From Clarkia xantiana subsp. parviflora (Eukaryota; Streptophyta; Magnoliopsida; Myrtales; Onagraceae), in the NCBI GenBank assembly GCA_036873135.1, contig JAPTYO010000001.1, forward strand, positions 49,525,774 through 49,589,773: a stretch of 64,000 nucleotides of DNA, read 5' to 3'. The translations under genes were made by a program, and so were the position numbers. The notes under the pieces were generated by a model. The model ran no database searches, had not been told where the DNA came from, and saw only the letters and a program-made list of their open reading frames with translations. Position 1 is the first letter of the stretch. Each line of letters opens with the position of its first letter. Of the stretch, positions 12,452 to 24,316 are shown piece after piece.

Positions 12452-13171
12452 GGAGGAAGAGGGGAAATTTGTGTAGACAACCTGGGGAAATGGTCTGTGT
12501 ATTTATATCCACGTTTGTAGATTATTGTTATAAGTTGTGGTGGTGGGCTGAGGAAATTTTGTATGCTGGTGAGATGGGGAAGTGCAGAAGTGATCGATCT
12601 TACTACGGAAATTATTTATTTCCATCTTAATAAAACCATTTGTTTCTTGTCTCAAGTTTACAGGTGATATCTGTTTTTCTTTGTGTTTTGATGAAATACA
12701 GATTCTGCGGTTGTAAGACACTATAAATGTGATCTGTTGCTGCCATTGAGTCTAAATGGAGTTAAGGCTTGGTGAACCAAGTTTAAAAGTTTCAGGGTTG
12801 ATTTAATTGATCAAGGAATTCAGGGTTCTAGTAAAAGGTCATTTATTTTACAGGAAAATCTACTTCAGCAGTTCCGCTGGTAGTAAAGATAAGAACTAAC
12901 AAAAGTATGATATGGTGCTTAGCAACCATAAATAGTACAATCTAAATTGCAACAAAAAAATTAGGAGTGAGCTGAAGGAAGGCATATTTAACGAGAAAAA
13001 TGTAGCATAAGTAGAGTTTAAGGGAAATTGTCAGCAAAATATAAACTTCGTAGGCAAAATGGAAATATTACCCTTGTGTGGCTCTGCTACCACGACGACG
13101 AAGAGTAGTTTTTTTTTTTTTTTTGTCAAGGATGAAGAGTAGTTTGTTTTCCACATTTGTGTCCAAAAATA
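12452..13171. other. 3' flank of the hydrolase gene
   Basis: Probable 3' untranslated region with AATAAA-like sequence near 12628-12634 (TTAATAAAACC), followed by AT-rich intergenic DNA. No gene seen. Confidence 0.45.
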
Positions 13172-13407
13172 AGGTTTTTCTATCATGCTTGTGGAGTACT
13201 ATGTTTTTTTTTTATTATTATTACTAGGGTGGACTTAATTGTAACATATGTAAAACTTTAAAAGTATGAATTTTTTAAGTACATCTAATATTTGCATCAT
13301 ACTATTAATAATATCAATTTCTTTCAAGGTTCACATTTAGGGCAATAGAAAAATAAAATAAAATAAATATAAAAAATATAGTGCTTGTGGAGCATAATAG
13401 AATGACC
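13172..13407. mobile_element. hAT-type MITE, 236 bp
   Basis: Inverted ends AGGTTTTTCTATCATGC on the left and, read inward from the right, GGTCATTCTATTATGC. A perfect 8-bp duplication CAAAAATA lies at 13164-13171 and 13408-13415. The interior is AT-rich and non-coding. The ends are homologous to those of the 83-bp element at 5938-6020. Confidence 0.85.
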
Positions 13408-13522
13408 CAAAAATATGAGTAAAAACTAATCAATACTTTATTTTGGGTGCAACTGATCAGTACTTCACTTCTATGATTCCATGATGTTTTTTTTATACTT
13501 TATATTTATTTTATTTTAAATA

Positions 13523-15161
13523 TGACGTGGGAGATTTTGAAGTGATGAATTTTAATACGCGAATATAGTTTTTCATACAAAAATGGAGATCTGAACAAAA
13601 CCATAGTAAACTATGGTATACGACGTTTGGAGGTCAAATTCCTTCATTTAGAGGGTTAAAACCGTAATTTAGGTTTTTAGGTTCTTTTTGTCAGTTTTCG
13701 CTTTTTGTTGAATTTATTTGTTAATTTCGGAATTATCTAGGGTTAGGATTTTTGCTCTCTCCATTTAAACTTTGTTTAGCAACCTTAGTTATTCAGTTAT
13801 TATGTTTTTGATTGATTTATAAAGAAAATCGAGGTTTTTTTCTCAATATCGCGTCGAAATTTCGGTATTCTGCGGGATCAACGAGTTTTCGCCCATTCTA
13901 CCCTTCATCTATCCCCATCACGCTGCATCAGATTTGTATCAGAGACATTCGGTCATGCGCGATGCCACCCCGAAGAAGTCTACAAGTTGTAAAGAAGAAC
14001 GAATTCAGCGTTCGATCAAAGAATTTCGTCGTTCACTCGAAATTATGGCATGGCGATTGGAGGAGTTCAAATTCAGCAGGATGAGTTTGAATTTCAGGAG
14101 GATGAGTTTGAATTTGAGGAGGATGACGAGACCGCCACAGACGCGAACCCTTTCGATAATCCTATTTATGATGTGGGCGAGATAGATTATGATGTTGTTG
14201 TTGTTGTTTTTTTTTTTTTTAATAATTTTATTTATGATGATTACACTGACGATGATGAAGTAAATTTGAAGTATGTCACGGGGGATATTGGCCCTGCGGC
14301 ACTCCATGCGCCACCTGCATCCTACCCCAACTCCATGCTTAATTCAAATGCTTATTTGCCTGCTATTTTTCGTCACCAGTCCTAAACGATCTCTCTCACC
14401 AGCGCTAGGTCGAAACTTTGTAGACCATGATCAGTCAGTGTGGTCGAGTTCAGCTGGAAAATCCTCAATTTTCGCCCGTTCAGGAACAACCCCTTTGGTG
14501 CCTCACATCAAAAATTACTTGCGGTCGTCCATTGTTATGCCACCAATTGAACCTCTTGCAATAAAACAACTAAAGAGATAGTAGAAGGTTCCTTGTTAAT
14601 GTATTTCATGAGTCCTTACCACCTGACCCTCCCAATTTATATGACAAATTTTATGATGTTGTGGTTGAGTGTGTTCTTCTTCCTGTTTACTATTACTGGT
14701 CTTCATTACACAATATTCGACGGCGCATCTTCTCTTCCCCGGAAAGAATGATGTGAGAGATTTTGAAGTGTCGAATTTTGACACGTGAATATAGTTTTTC
14801 ATACAGAAACATATATCTGAGGAAGACTTATAGTAAACTATGAGGTACTACGTTTGGATGCCAAATTCTTTCGTTTAGAGGGTTAAAACCGCAAGTTAGG
14901 TTTTTTAGGTATTTTTTATCAGTTTTCGGTTTTTGTTGAATTTATTTGTTATTTTCAGAAATTAGTTAGGGTTAAGGATTTTTGCTCTCTCTATTTAAAT
15001 CTTGTTTAGCAGCCTTAGTTATTCAGTTATTAAGTTTTTGATTAGTTATAAACAAAATCGATGTTTTTTTTTTCTCAATATCGCGTCGAATTTTCGGTAT
15101 TCTACGGAATCAACGAGTTTTCATTCATTCTACCATTAATCTATCCCATCGAGCTGCATCA
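13523..15161 (+). mobile_element. Short non-autonomous LTR retrotransposon (TRIM/LARD-like), complete with TSD
   Basis: Two direct repeats, 13523-13930 (408 bp) and 14749-15161 (413 bp), start TGACGTG/TGATGTG and end CTGCATCA, with matching sequence throughout (for example the TTCTCAATATCGCGTCGAA and GGATCAACGAGTTTTC / GAATCAACGAGTTTTC blocks). Flanks are AAATA at 13518-13522 and AAATA at 15162-15166, a perfect 5-bp duplication. Just inside the left LTR, TATCAGAG (13937-13944) matches the core of an initiator tRNA-Met primer-binding site, and a purine run GGAAAGAA precedes the right LTR. The interior is only about 820 bp; it begins with an MPPRR-like gag leader frame near 13960 but has no protease, reverse transcriptase or integrase. 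Replication would need another element's enzymes. Confidence 0.88.
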
Positions 15162-15423
15162 AAATATTTGGTACAATACTAATCATAAGTGTAAAATTAT
15201 GGATACCTATTACTGGATTCATCTAGTTATAAATTTCATCATGATCTAAATACGTGCTAGCTCGGTGCCTAGCCTAGGAGATCATGTCTAACTCAATCCC
15301 AATTCATGGCAAACCCCCTACTGATCTGATCGATAATTTCTCTAGATCAATCATGACTTAATTAGTCAAGTTAGAAGACTTGTCATAGCACATATTCATG
15401 CTTAACACAGTCTAACACACTAA

Positions 15424-15980
15424 GGGCACGTTTGATTACCGATATTGCGATATCCAAATACACGTATTAGTTAATACTGTGTTTGTGTCCACTTGGTATT
15501 GGTATTAGCTAATACTCAAGTATAGGGGGAAGTTGATATTAGCTTATACCAACTAAAAATGATGTACTAATTAATACCAAACCCGAAATTACTTATTTAC
15601 TCCTAACCTTATTTAATATACAACAACTGCACCAACTTCGGCTCATAACATCGGCCACCGGCGATCCCCGGCGACCTCCGGCCACCCCCGGCCGGTCTCC
15701 GGTCACCCCCGGCCGGACTCCGGTCGGATTCCGGCGACCCTGGCCGGACTCCGGCCATCCCCGGCCGGACTCCGGCGACCCCCCGGCCGGCTTTCAATTA
15801 TAATAATAATTAAAAAATATATATATATCTATTTAGGGGTATTTAGGTCTTTTAGATTGTATTAGGATATCCTAATACATGACACAATCAAACATTGTAT
15901 TAGATAAGCATGTATTAGTTAAACATGTATTAGCTAATACGTGTATTAGGATATCGCAATACCGGCAATTAAACGTGCCC
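15424..15980. mobile_element. PIF/Harbinger-like (Tourist-type) MITE with GC-rich core
   Basis: Inverted ends GGGCACGTTTGATTACCG and, inward from the right, GGGCACGTTTAATTGCCG; further inward both arms carry 'atattgcgatatcc' and TATTAG repeats. Both sides are flanked by TAA (15421-15423 and 15981-15983), the 3-bp target preferred by PIF/Harbinger elements. The centre (about 15650-15790) is unlike anything around it: an extremely GC-rich array of degenerate CCGGCGACC / CCGGCCGGACTCCGG units. No coding capacity. Confidence 0.78.
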
Positions 15981-16049
15981 TAAATGATCAGACTAGCTAG
16001 TTTTGAGTGATTAAGGTGAATAGAGTCTTAAGATACTTATAAATAATAT

Positions 16050-16563
16050 TAGAGGTAACAATTTGTGCTATCGTGCGTGTCAATAGTCGTGCCATGTTAA
16101 ACATACTGAACACAAATACACACGGTAAACTTATAGTGCCATGTTTTACAAACACGACACATACGTTTTCGTGCGTATTCGTGTGTATTAAGTTATTCAA
16201 TTATACATGTATATATAGAAATTTTAAGTAAAAATCAAAATAATTAACTTCATATATAGTAAAAAAAAAAGAATGAATATGTTAGTATTCATAAGTTTGT
16301 AATATAAGATTGACAAACCGCTTATTGGAGTTTTAAAAACTATTAAATAAGATTTTTTTCTTTTAAAAAATTACTTAAAATTCGACTTATAGCACAATTT
16401 TATCATGTGTGTCGTATTGTGATACATAAATACGAACACGACACGAAATTATATCGTGATGATCGTGTTCGTGTTATCATTTGATATTATGCTTGCACGA
16501 ATACAATTTTTTCGTGTATATTCTTGTTGTGCTATCATGTCGTGTGAGAAATTGTTAATCCTA
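16050..16563. mobile_element. hAT-like inverted-repeat element with CGTGT-rich arms
   Basis: The left arm begins TTAGAGGTAACAATTTGTG and the right arm, read inward, TTAGGATTAACAATTTCTC. Both continue with GTGCTATCGTG / ATGATAGCAC and repeated CACGACACG/CGTGTCGTG words. The target duplication is not clear, so the exact limits are uncertain by a few bases. It lies in the intergenic space upstream of the RNA polymerase gene. Confidence 0.55.
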
Positions 16564-17048
16564 ATTAACACTTTTGACTAGTGGTGTAATATATTTTTTT
16601 AAAAGGTACTAAATTGACAAACTCTCTGTAAGTGAGATTTTAATTATATTTTAAACCCAAATACTATTGATCTGTAAAGACTAATTTTAAGAACAAACAC
16701 ATTTCAGATTAGACCCGTGAAACGGTTCTACGTGTGTGGAACAGTGTAGCCGAATTTCAAAATATTATTTATGTATTAGTCCTCGAGTCTTAAAAAAATG
16801 CAATTGGATAAGTTTCCGACAGATATTATCTCTCAGTACTTAGCAGAGGATGATGACAGCAAAATCCTAAATCCAGAGGTTCAAGGGGAGGTTTAGTTTA
16901 GGCGGCTTCACCTTCTTCTTCGTTCTACTTCATCCACTCACTTATCCGCTTCTCTGCCCCCATTTGGCCATTTCTATGCAACGTTCTTGCTCCCCTGAAT
17001 CATCGCCATATCCGAATTCCGGGAGCTGTCTAGTTCAACGACCACTAG
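16564..17048. promoter_or_regulatory. Upstream region of the organellar RNA polymerase gene
   Basis: AT-rich to about 16880, then C/T-rich (CTTCTTCTTCG-like) up to the ATG, as is usual for a plant 5' untranslated region. An in-frame TAG directly precedes the ATG at 17049, so the coding sequence cannot extend further upstream. No individual promoter element is claimed. Confidence 0.4.
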
Positions 17049-20000
17049 ATGTCAGTCTTCCTCTCCTCGTACCTCTGTCCCAGAGTCGACATTGTCATTC
17101 CGTTGGATAAGAGCTTCAATACCCAGAACACCAACTCTTCCAGAGCTTTCAGAGCACGACATAGCAATTCAAGAGCGCCGAGGGCCTCTTTCTTCATAGT
17201 TCGTTCGCACGGACTACTTGGCCTCCCCGAGGAATCACCACCATCTTCTGTTTACGGCAACTGTAAGTTAAAGCTGTCGAAATCATTTGATTCCTTCTCA
17301 AGCTTGAATATTTACGATGTGAGCCGCTGCCGGACCGGTCAAATTTTGACCTTTCGTGTTGGGATAAGAGGGTTTCGCCCGGCGGTGTTGGCCGGAGCGG
17401 TAGTTGCCTCTACCGACATTGAAGAGAAATTGTCGGCGGCGGAGGAGGTTAAGGAGTTGCTAGAGGAGATTAGTAAGGAGAAAGAGAGAGAATACTTGCT
17501 CCGAAGGAATCGAGACAAGGAAATTGGAATTGCTGAGAGGAAGTTCATGATGTTGAGGAGGAGGCAGGTGAAGATTGAGTCTGAAGCGTGGGAACAAGCT
17601 GCTAAAGAGTATAGAGAGTTGTTAGATGATATGTGCGCACATAAATTAGCTCCAAATTTGCCTTACATCAAGTCGTTGTTCTTGGGGTGGTTCGAGCCTC
17701 TGCGTGATGCTATTGCAAATGAGCAAGCAATGTATAGGTCAGGGAAGAATAGAGCTAGCCACGCACCGTTCTTGGACCAACTGCCTTCCGATATGATGGC
17801 GGTGATCACAATGCATAAGCTCATGGGTTTGTTAATGACTGGTGGGGAACATGGAGTTGCCAGGGTTATACAAGCTGCTCTATGCGTTGGTGATGCTATT
17901 GAACAGGAGGTTGGTAGATACAAATTTGCAATTGCTTTACTTTTTTTTGTTGTTTTTACAGAATTTGGCAAATTACATTGGTTATTGGTGATTGTTTTTG
18001 GTTCATCATGTCAGTAAAGATGATGATATTCTGTTCATGGATGACCTTTTTTATGCATGAGGACTTGACTTTAAACTGTTTGAGCTTCAAAGTTGGAAAA
18101 TTTCCAGATACTTTGTTCGAGTTCGACGCATGTAGTCACTAGCTAGTAGCTACTGCTTCTTATTCGATCTCTTTAGAATTGCTTCATATGAAGTATGTCT
18201 TATTTGTCTAATGGAGTAGTTTTCTAAATGTGATAATTTCGTCATATCCTCAATCACGTATCTACATCCATTGGATCAGTTCTTGCAGTGAGGACTTAAT
18301 GTCATGGAAAGTAATATTTTTCCTTCTTTTCTTTTATTTAGTTGGAGGGATTTTTTTTAGTTTTAAGTATATAGTTCATCATTTAGATTGATGTTTATGT
18401 ATGTGTAACTCAATTATGATTAGTTGTTCATCGTGGATAACATCAGGTCAAAATACATAGATTCTTGGAAAAAACAAAAAAGAAAAAGAAGCTCAAAGCT
18501 GAAGAAGATCCACTTGGTTTGTCTACAGAACAAGAGAAACTACGCAAAAGAGTGACTGATATGTTAAAGAAGCAAAAGTTACGGGCTGTGAGGCATATAG
18601 TGGAAGGGCAGGACGACACTAAACCCTGGGACGAAGAAATCAGAGCCAAGGTTTGTGCTTTGTGGATTATTTCTTCAGATTTTTTGTTTGTAGTAATGTC
18701 TTCCAAGTCTTAAAAGGGTTATTTCGTCCTTTGTTTCCAGGTTGGGAGCCGACTGATAGAGCTATTGATCGAAACAGCATATATACAGCCTCCAGTAAAC
18801 CAGTCAGCAGATGATCCTCCCAATATTCGACCTGCATTTGTTCATACATTCAAAGCTTCTGCAAGAGATGCAAAGTGAGTGTTTCAATTTTCTTTGATGG
18901 ATTTCGGGATCTTGGATGCAAGCTAAGGTTTGTTTTTTCAATGCCAAACAGGAGTAGTGGTAGAAAATATGGCGTAATTCAGTGTGACCCTTTAGTTCTT
19001 AAAGGCTTGGAGAAAACTGTGAGTAAATATCATCCCGTCCTTGTTCAATGGAATTTTTTGGGTGGTAATTTGATGTAGATTGTAATTGTATATAATTTGT
19101 AATTTTTTATTCTTTTTTGCAGGCGAGGCATATGGTGGTTCCTTATATGCCAATGTTGGTGCCTCCAATCCCGTGGACAAGGTATATTCACATCTCAGTT
19201 TTTCATGTTATATTTCTCTTTAGATCTTAGATAGGTTTTTTTTGGGGTGATGAATTTAGGCTATGAAATCATGGTCCAATCTCTTTTGCAGTTATGACAA
19301 AGGAGGATACTTGCTTTTACCTTCTACTGTTATGCGAACACACGGTGCTAGACAGCAAAGAGAAGCGGTCAAGAAGACACATAGGAAGCAACTAGAGCCA
19401 GTTTTTGAGGTTTGTTTGTTTGTTTGTTTTGAGGGGTTGAATTATGTCTTATCTGATATATTGGCTTCCATGTACGTTTCGATCGAAGTTCCTGACTTAT
19501 GTGTGTGGTTAGGCTTTGGATACACTCGGGACGACAAAATGGAGGATAAATAAGAGGTTACTAGGTGTTGTGGATAGAATATGGGCTAGTGGAGGCTGCC
19601 TTGCTGATTTAGTCGACCGCAGTGATGTAAGTTTAGCTTTTTCTTTTTTTGCTCAATAATAATTAAATACATGATGCTGAATTTATTACTGTAATTGTTA
19701 TTGGACTTGAAGTTTTGGCTTTTCCCCATTGCAGGTTCCGTTGCCTGAAAAACCGGACACAGAGGACGAGGAAGAGCTAATGAAGTGGAAGTGGAAACTG
19801 AAATCCGTCAAAAAAGAGAATAGGGAGAGGCATGCAAATCGTTGTGACATCGAACTCAAACTCGCGGTAAGTGCCACGTGGCTATAGACTAAATTAAAGA
19901 GACCAACCCGAAGACTAGTCTGTCAAGTGAAGGAGCTTGTATAGTCTGTGAACCCCACACAAATTGTCTATATACTTGATGTAGGACAAGTTCCATACTT

Positions 20001-22839
20001 TAGAATTGGCTCAATTTAGAACCTTTGTCCCCCTGTTAGGACCAGTGTCCTTGTTGTTTATCGCCGTGTTGGTCACAACTGGCACCTCCAGGCCGCTCCT
20101 TTCAGGATTTACTCTGATACCATTTGTTATAGACTAGTCTGTGTGACGGAAATCTCCATTTAGTCTACAAAATTCACCTCAAGAGCCTATACAAATAAAA
20201 TTTACAAAAAATACATTTTTGTTTCCCTAACATGCCCAACATTTTTTAATTAATTTCTGTGTCTTGTAGGTAGCTAGAAGAATGAAGGATGAAGAGTCTT
20301 TCTACTACCCCCATAACCTTGATTTTAGGGGCCGAGCATATCCCATGCACCCTTACCTGAACCATCTCGGTTCGGACTTATGTCGAGGGGTTTTAGAGTT
20401 TGCAGACGGACGTGCCCTTGGGAGCTCGGGTTTACGGTGGTTGAAGATACACTTGGCGAATTTATATGGGGGTGGAGTTGACAAGTTGCCCCTTGAGGCT
20501 CGGGTTGAATTTACCGAAGCTCACTTGGATGATATATTTGATTCTGCAGACCTCCCTCTTGAGGGTAATCGGTGGTGGTTAAGTGCAGAAGATCCGTTCC
20601 AGTGCTTGGCTGTCTGCATTAATCTTACTGAAGCTCTGAGGAGTTCATCTCCTGAGACTTTTGTTTCGCATACTCCTGTCCACCAGGTTAGACCTGAGAA
20701 ATTTTAAAATTTTGATCTTTTTTTTTTTAATAATTATTATGAAAGAGTTGGATGGAAATTTACATATATTCTTTTTAATCAATCTGAACAGGATGGTTCA
20801 TGCAATGGTTTGCAACACTATGCTGCTCTTGGAAGAGATAAGGTAACAAATGCCCATTTCCTTTGAAATGATTATTGTAGTTTTATTATAAAATATATTT
20901 ATGAAAGACAACTTTGTTTGTTACTTTAGCTCATAAACATAAGTGGGTTCCTTATTTGCTACTGGAAAAACTCTTATTTTTAGCAGTATCGATCGTCGAC
21001 CAATTTGAACAACTAATTTAAGAACTAAATATAAGAATAAGCTTATATATCCATGTTATTGTTTAATATAAGCTCATGTATCATTTTGTAGAGGTATATC
21101 TCAACTTCTTTAATAATGTGAACATTGGTTGTTTCAGTTGGGTGCAGCTGCAGTTAATTTGGTTCTTGGAGAGTCGCCTGCAGATGTTTACTCCGAAATT
21201 GCGTCGAGGTAGTTGGCCATATCTCTCTGTTATTACGGGGAAAAACATTTTTAATGGATCTACAATCATATACTTGTTCCTTTTTTTGGCATTTTAGGGT
21301 ATCAAAGATAATGCAGAGGGATGCAGAGAAAGATCCTGCTACATTTCCAGATGCCTTGCACGCCAAGGCTTTAATCAATGAGGTTTTTCATAATTTTACT
21401 AATTAGCTCCAAAATCATACCTTTTTATAACATATATATAGTGTAACTGGCTAGCTCTATCCATTTCACTGCTAATTTTGGACGGAAAATGTACACGTGG
21501 CACCCTTTTATGACAATGTTGATAATATCGTTTCAGGTCGATAGGAAGTTGGTGAAGCAGACGGTGATGACATCAGTGTACGGTGTCACATACATCGGCG
21601 CTCGAGACCAAATCTCGAAGAGGTTAAAGGAACGTGATACAATGATGGACAACAATACGATTTTTCGTTCCTCTTGCTATGCTGCAAAGGTATATATATT
21701 TTTTCCTTGAGAAAATATTCAGTTGAGAGTGATATACTGCTTGGGTCCAGCTGGGAAAGAGTATCCAACTAATTTGCTGTATGTTATACGCAACTGAGCT
21801 TAGGTGACATTAGCGGCATTAGACGAGATGTTTCAAGATGCACAGAGTATAAGGAGTTGGCTCGGCGACTGTGCAAAGGTGACTCTTTTTTACCTATCCG
21901 GGTCTTCGTTTTTACCTTATTTGGTGTTTCTGATTTACGAGATGTTTCTGTGAAGATAATTGCATCGGAAAATCAACCGGTGAGCTGGACGACTCCTCTC
22001 GGACTTCCTGTTGTGCAACCATACCGTCAATTAGGAAGGCATATCGTGAGTATCACAACGTAACTTTTTGTGCGTGTGTTAGCTTTCTTGTACACTAAGA
22101 AATCGTTTTTTTTTTTTCGTTTCAAACTCGATGTAGGTGAAAACCTCTCTTCAGATCTTGACTTTGCAACGGGATACCGATAAGGTAGACATCCTCGTAT
22201 CTTGGTTTTGCTTGCTGATATTGTGTGTGTTTTTTTAAATGTCATCAATTTCGAGTTTGTTATACCGAAAAGTTGTTTTTCTATAGACATTTCTCGACAA
22301 ATACGATAACCAGCGTCTTTTATCGTGTTTTTGGTTGTATTTGGTAGGTCATGGCCAATAGGCAAAGAACGGCTTTTGCTCCGAACTTCGTCCACTCCCT
22401 TGATGGATCGCACATGATGATGACCGCCGTGGCTTGCAATAAGGCTGGCTTGAGCTTTGCAGGTTCGGTTTACGGTTTTGCTGCAAATTTTTTACTTAGA
22501 TTTCAAAATTGTGTATAAGAATTGACATATTGGCCCGACTTTCAGGGGTGCACGATTCGTTCTGGACACATGCGTGTGACGTGGACGAGATGAACGAAAT
22601 ACTGAGGCAGAAGTTCGTGGAGCTCTACGAAACTCCCATCCTCGAAAATGTACGTAAATAAGGATGGTTCGTAAATTCTTGTTTATGATTCAAATCTTAC
22701 TCCGCTAATCATTTTGTCTGGTTAACAGTTGTTAGAGAGCTTCGAGCGGTCGTTTCCGTTAGTGACGTTTCCTCCACTGCCGAAGCGCGGAGATTTCGAT
22801 CTCCGAGACGTGTTAAATTCACCGTATTTCTTCAACTGA
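17049..22839 (+). CDS. RPOT2: Phage-type organellar RNA polymerase, RpoTmp (RPOT2) type
   Basis: Nineteen exons: 17049-17909, 18447-18650, 18741-18874, 18952-19018, 19123-19181, 19292-19409, 19513-19626, 19735-19866, 20270-20686, 20792-20842, 21138-21208, 21298-21382, 21537-21689, 21804-21878, 21956-22045, 22137-22184, 22348-22462, 22546-22649, 22729-22839. They join in phase to 1002 residues. The N-terminal 120 or so residues are Ser/Arg-rich, as in an organelle transit peptide. The catalytic domain is complete: [10 protein letters not shown] (Asp703), [14 protein letters not shown] (Lys778 and Tyr786, eight apart as in T7 polymerase), HSLDGSHM and VHDSFWTHA (Asp935). It ends in SPYFFN, near the family terminus. 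RpoTmp transcribes mitochondrial and plastid genes; RpoTm and RpoTp are the alternatives. I prefer RpoTmp because of overall resemblance and because the F-box and FURRY neighbours match the Arabidopsis RPOT2 (At5g15700) locus. Confidence 0.92.
19867..20269 (-). mobile_element. Possible LTR-retroelement remnant in RNA polymerase intron 8
   Basis: This 403-bp intron is longer and compositionally different from most introns of the gene. It holds CTCTGATACCA at 20112-20122, the reverse complement of a TGGTATCAGAG primer-binding site for initiator tRNA-Met, followed by TTTGTTATAGACTAGTCTG. This arrangement is common where a truncated LTR element lies in reverse orientation. I could not pair two LTRs, so this is a fragment at best. 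Confidence 0.35.
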
Positions 22840-24316
22840 ATTCAATGCTGGACTGTCTATATGATACGTTGTGGCGAAAGCAGGCGCCAGTGAGTCGTCG
22901 TTGCGCTGAGATTTCAAGGCAATTTTTTTTGTCGAGATATGGTGAACTATGAAGATCGTCCGACTTGCTGAAACACCAAATGGAGATGAAGATGAGGAAG
23001 TCTCGTTGATAAGAGGCATCGCATCGAAAAGTAGAAGAAGCGTTTTATGTCTTACTAATGTTAATAGTTACTTTGTATACAAGCAAGCAAACCAAGAGAT
23101 AAATGTGTGTTTTGAGCCTATGTAGCTACTACTCTATTACACGAGCTATTTTTTGTGTTAATAAAAATGCCGTTCGAGCATAGTTCATGGCTGTAATTGT
23201 ACCTAAATAAACATTTTGACTAAAATACGAGGTCCACTTTTAAAGTGACTCATTTATACATCACGCGGATGCGGATGTTAATAAGTTTATTGTGTCATGT
23301 TTACAAATATGAATAATTTTCATATATCATAATTAACAAAAATAACAATTTTTCTGTATTTTTTTTTAAATATATGTAAATTTATTTAGAATATGTATGT
23401 ATTTTCATATGTAATTTAACTGATTTAAAATCGAGTCAATGCAAGAATCAAAATCCAGAAAAACCTGATAGTTTATAGGTGAATTTTATTTAAAAAAAAA
23501 AAAATCACTGATTCAAAATCCATTCTTTCTTAATTCTTACTCACCTTCCGCCGTTGGACCCGCCTGCCGCTGCTAGACCCAAAACCCTAATTTCAAGGTA
23601 ATTTCTCTTCACTTGCTATTACCTTATTTAATTATTTCAAAATTACTGATTCAATTCCTAGTATATTTCTTTTGCCCATAATTGCTAGTATATTTTTTTT
23701 AATAAATAATCCATTCAGGGTTTCCTATCTGATTCTAGACCCTGCCTAGTTCTGACCAAAACTGGGCGGTCAATATGGTATTAATTTTTTGACAATCGCT
23801 TTATTAAGTTAAATGTGATATTTGTAATTAAATATCAAAATAAATTTTATCATTTCTATGGTAAAAACTAAGAGTATATATGTAAGAATTTTATTAACGT
23901 AGATAAAATTTAAACAATTAATTAAAGTTTTAAAAACTATTATATTTTTTTTTAATAAAGCTTATAAGTTAGGCGTATTAGATTTTTTTTTACTGTATTA
24001 TCATATCTGTTATGGTATATAATAATACTTAAATATAATATGGCATGAAAATCTCATTTTGTCGATCGTATTCCTGCTATTAAATTGTCTTTTTATTATA
24101 ATTTTTACACGAACTCAATTTTCTTGTACGTATTAGCGTCGTGTTCTATGTTGTGCAAAAAATTTATCAGCCAATATAATAATCTATGCATTAGTTCTCT
24201 TAGGATGTAATTTAAAATAATTGTAATGTTTAGGTTGTGCAAACTAAAGATCCAAGTCAGTTGCAGGTTCGTTTTTTTCGCGGCGCTGCTGTTCTTCTCC
24301 GCGGGTGGCCAAATTC
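22840..24316. other. Intergenic region between the RNA polymerase and PPR genes
   Basis: The first 350 bases probably include the 3' untranslated region of the polymerase gene (ATTAATAAAAATGCC near 23155-23170). The remainder is AT-rich. Short CGTGT/CACGAAC words near 24060-24150 recall the arms of the 16050-16563 element and may be a remnant. No gene recognised. Confidence 0.4.

Noticed and set aside
16990..17048. Upstream in-frame start for the organellar polymerase
   Set aside because: An in-frame TAG directly precedes the ATG at 17049.
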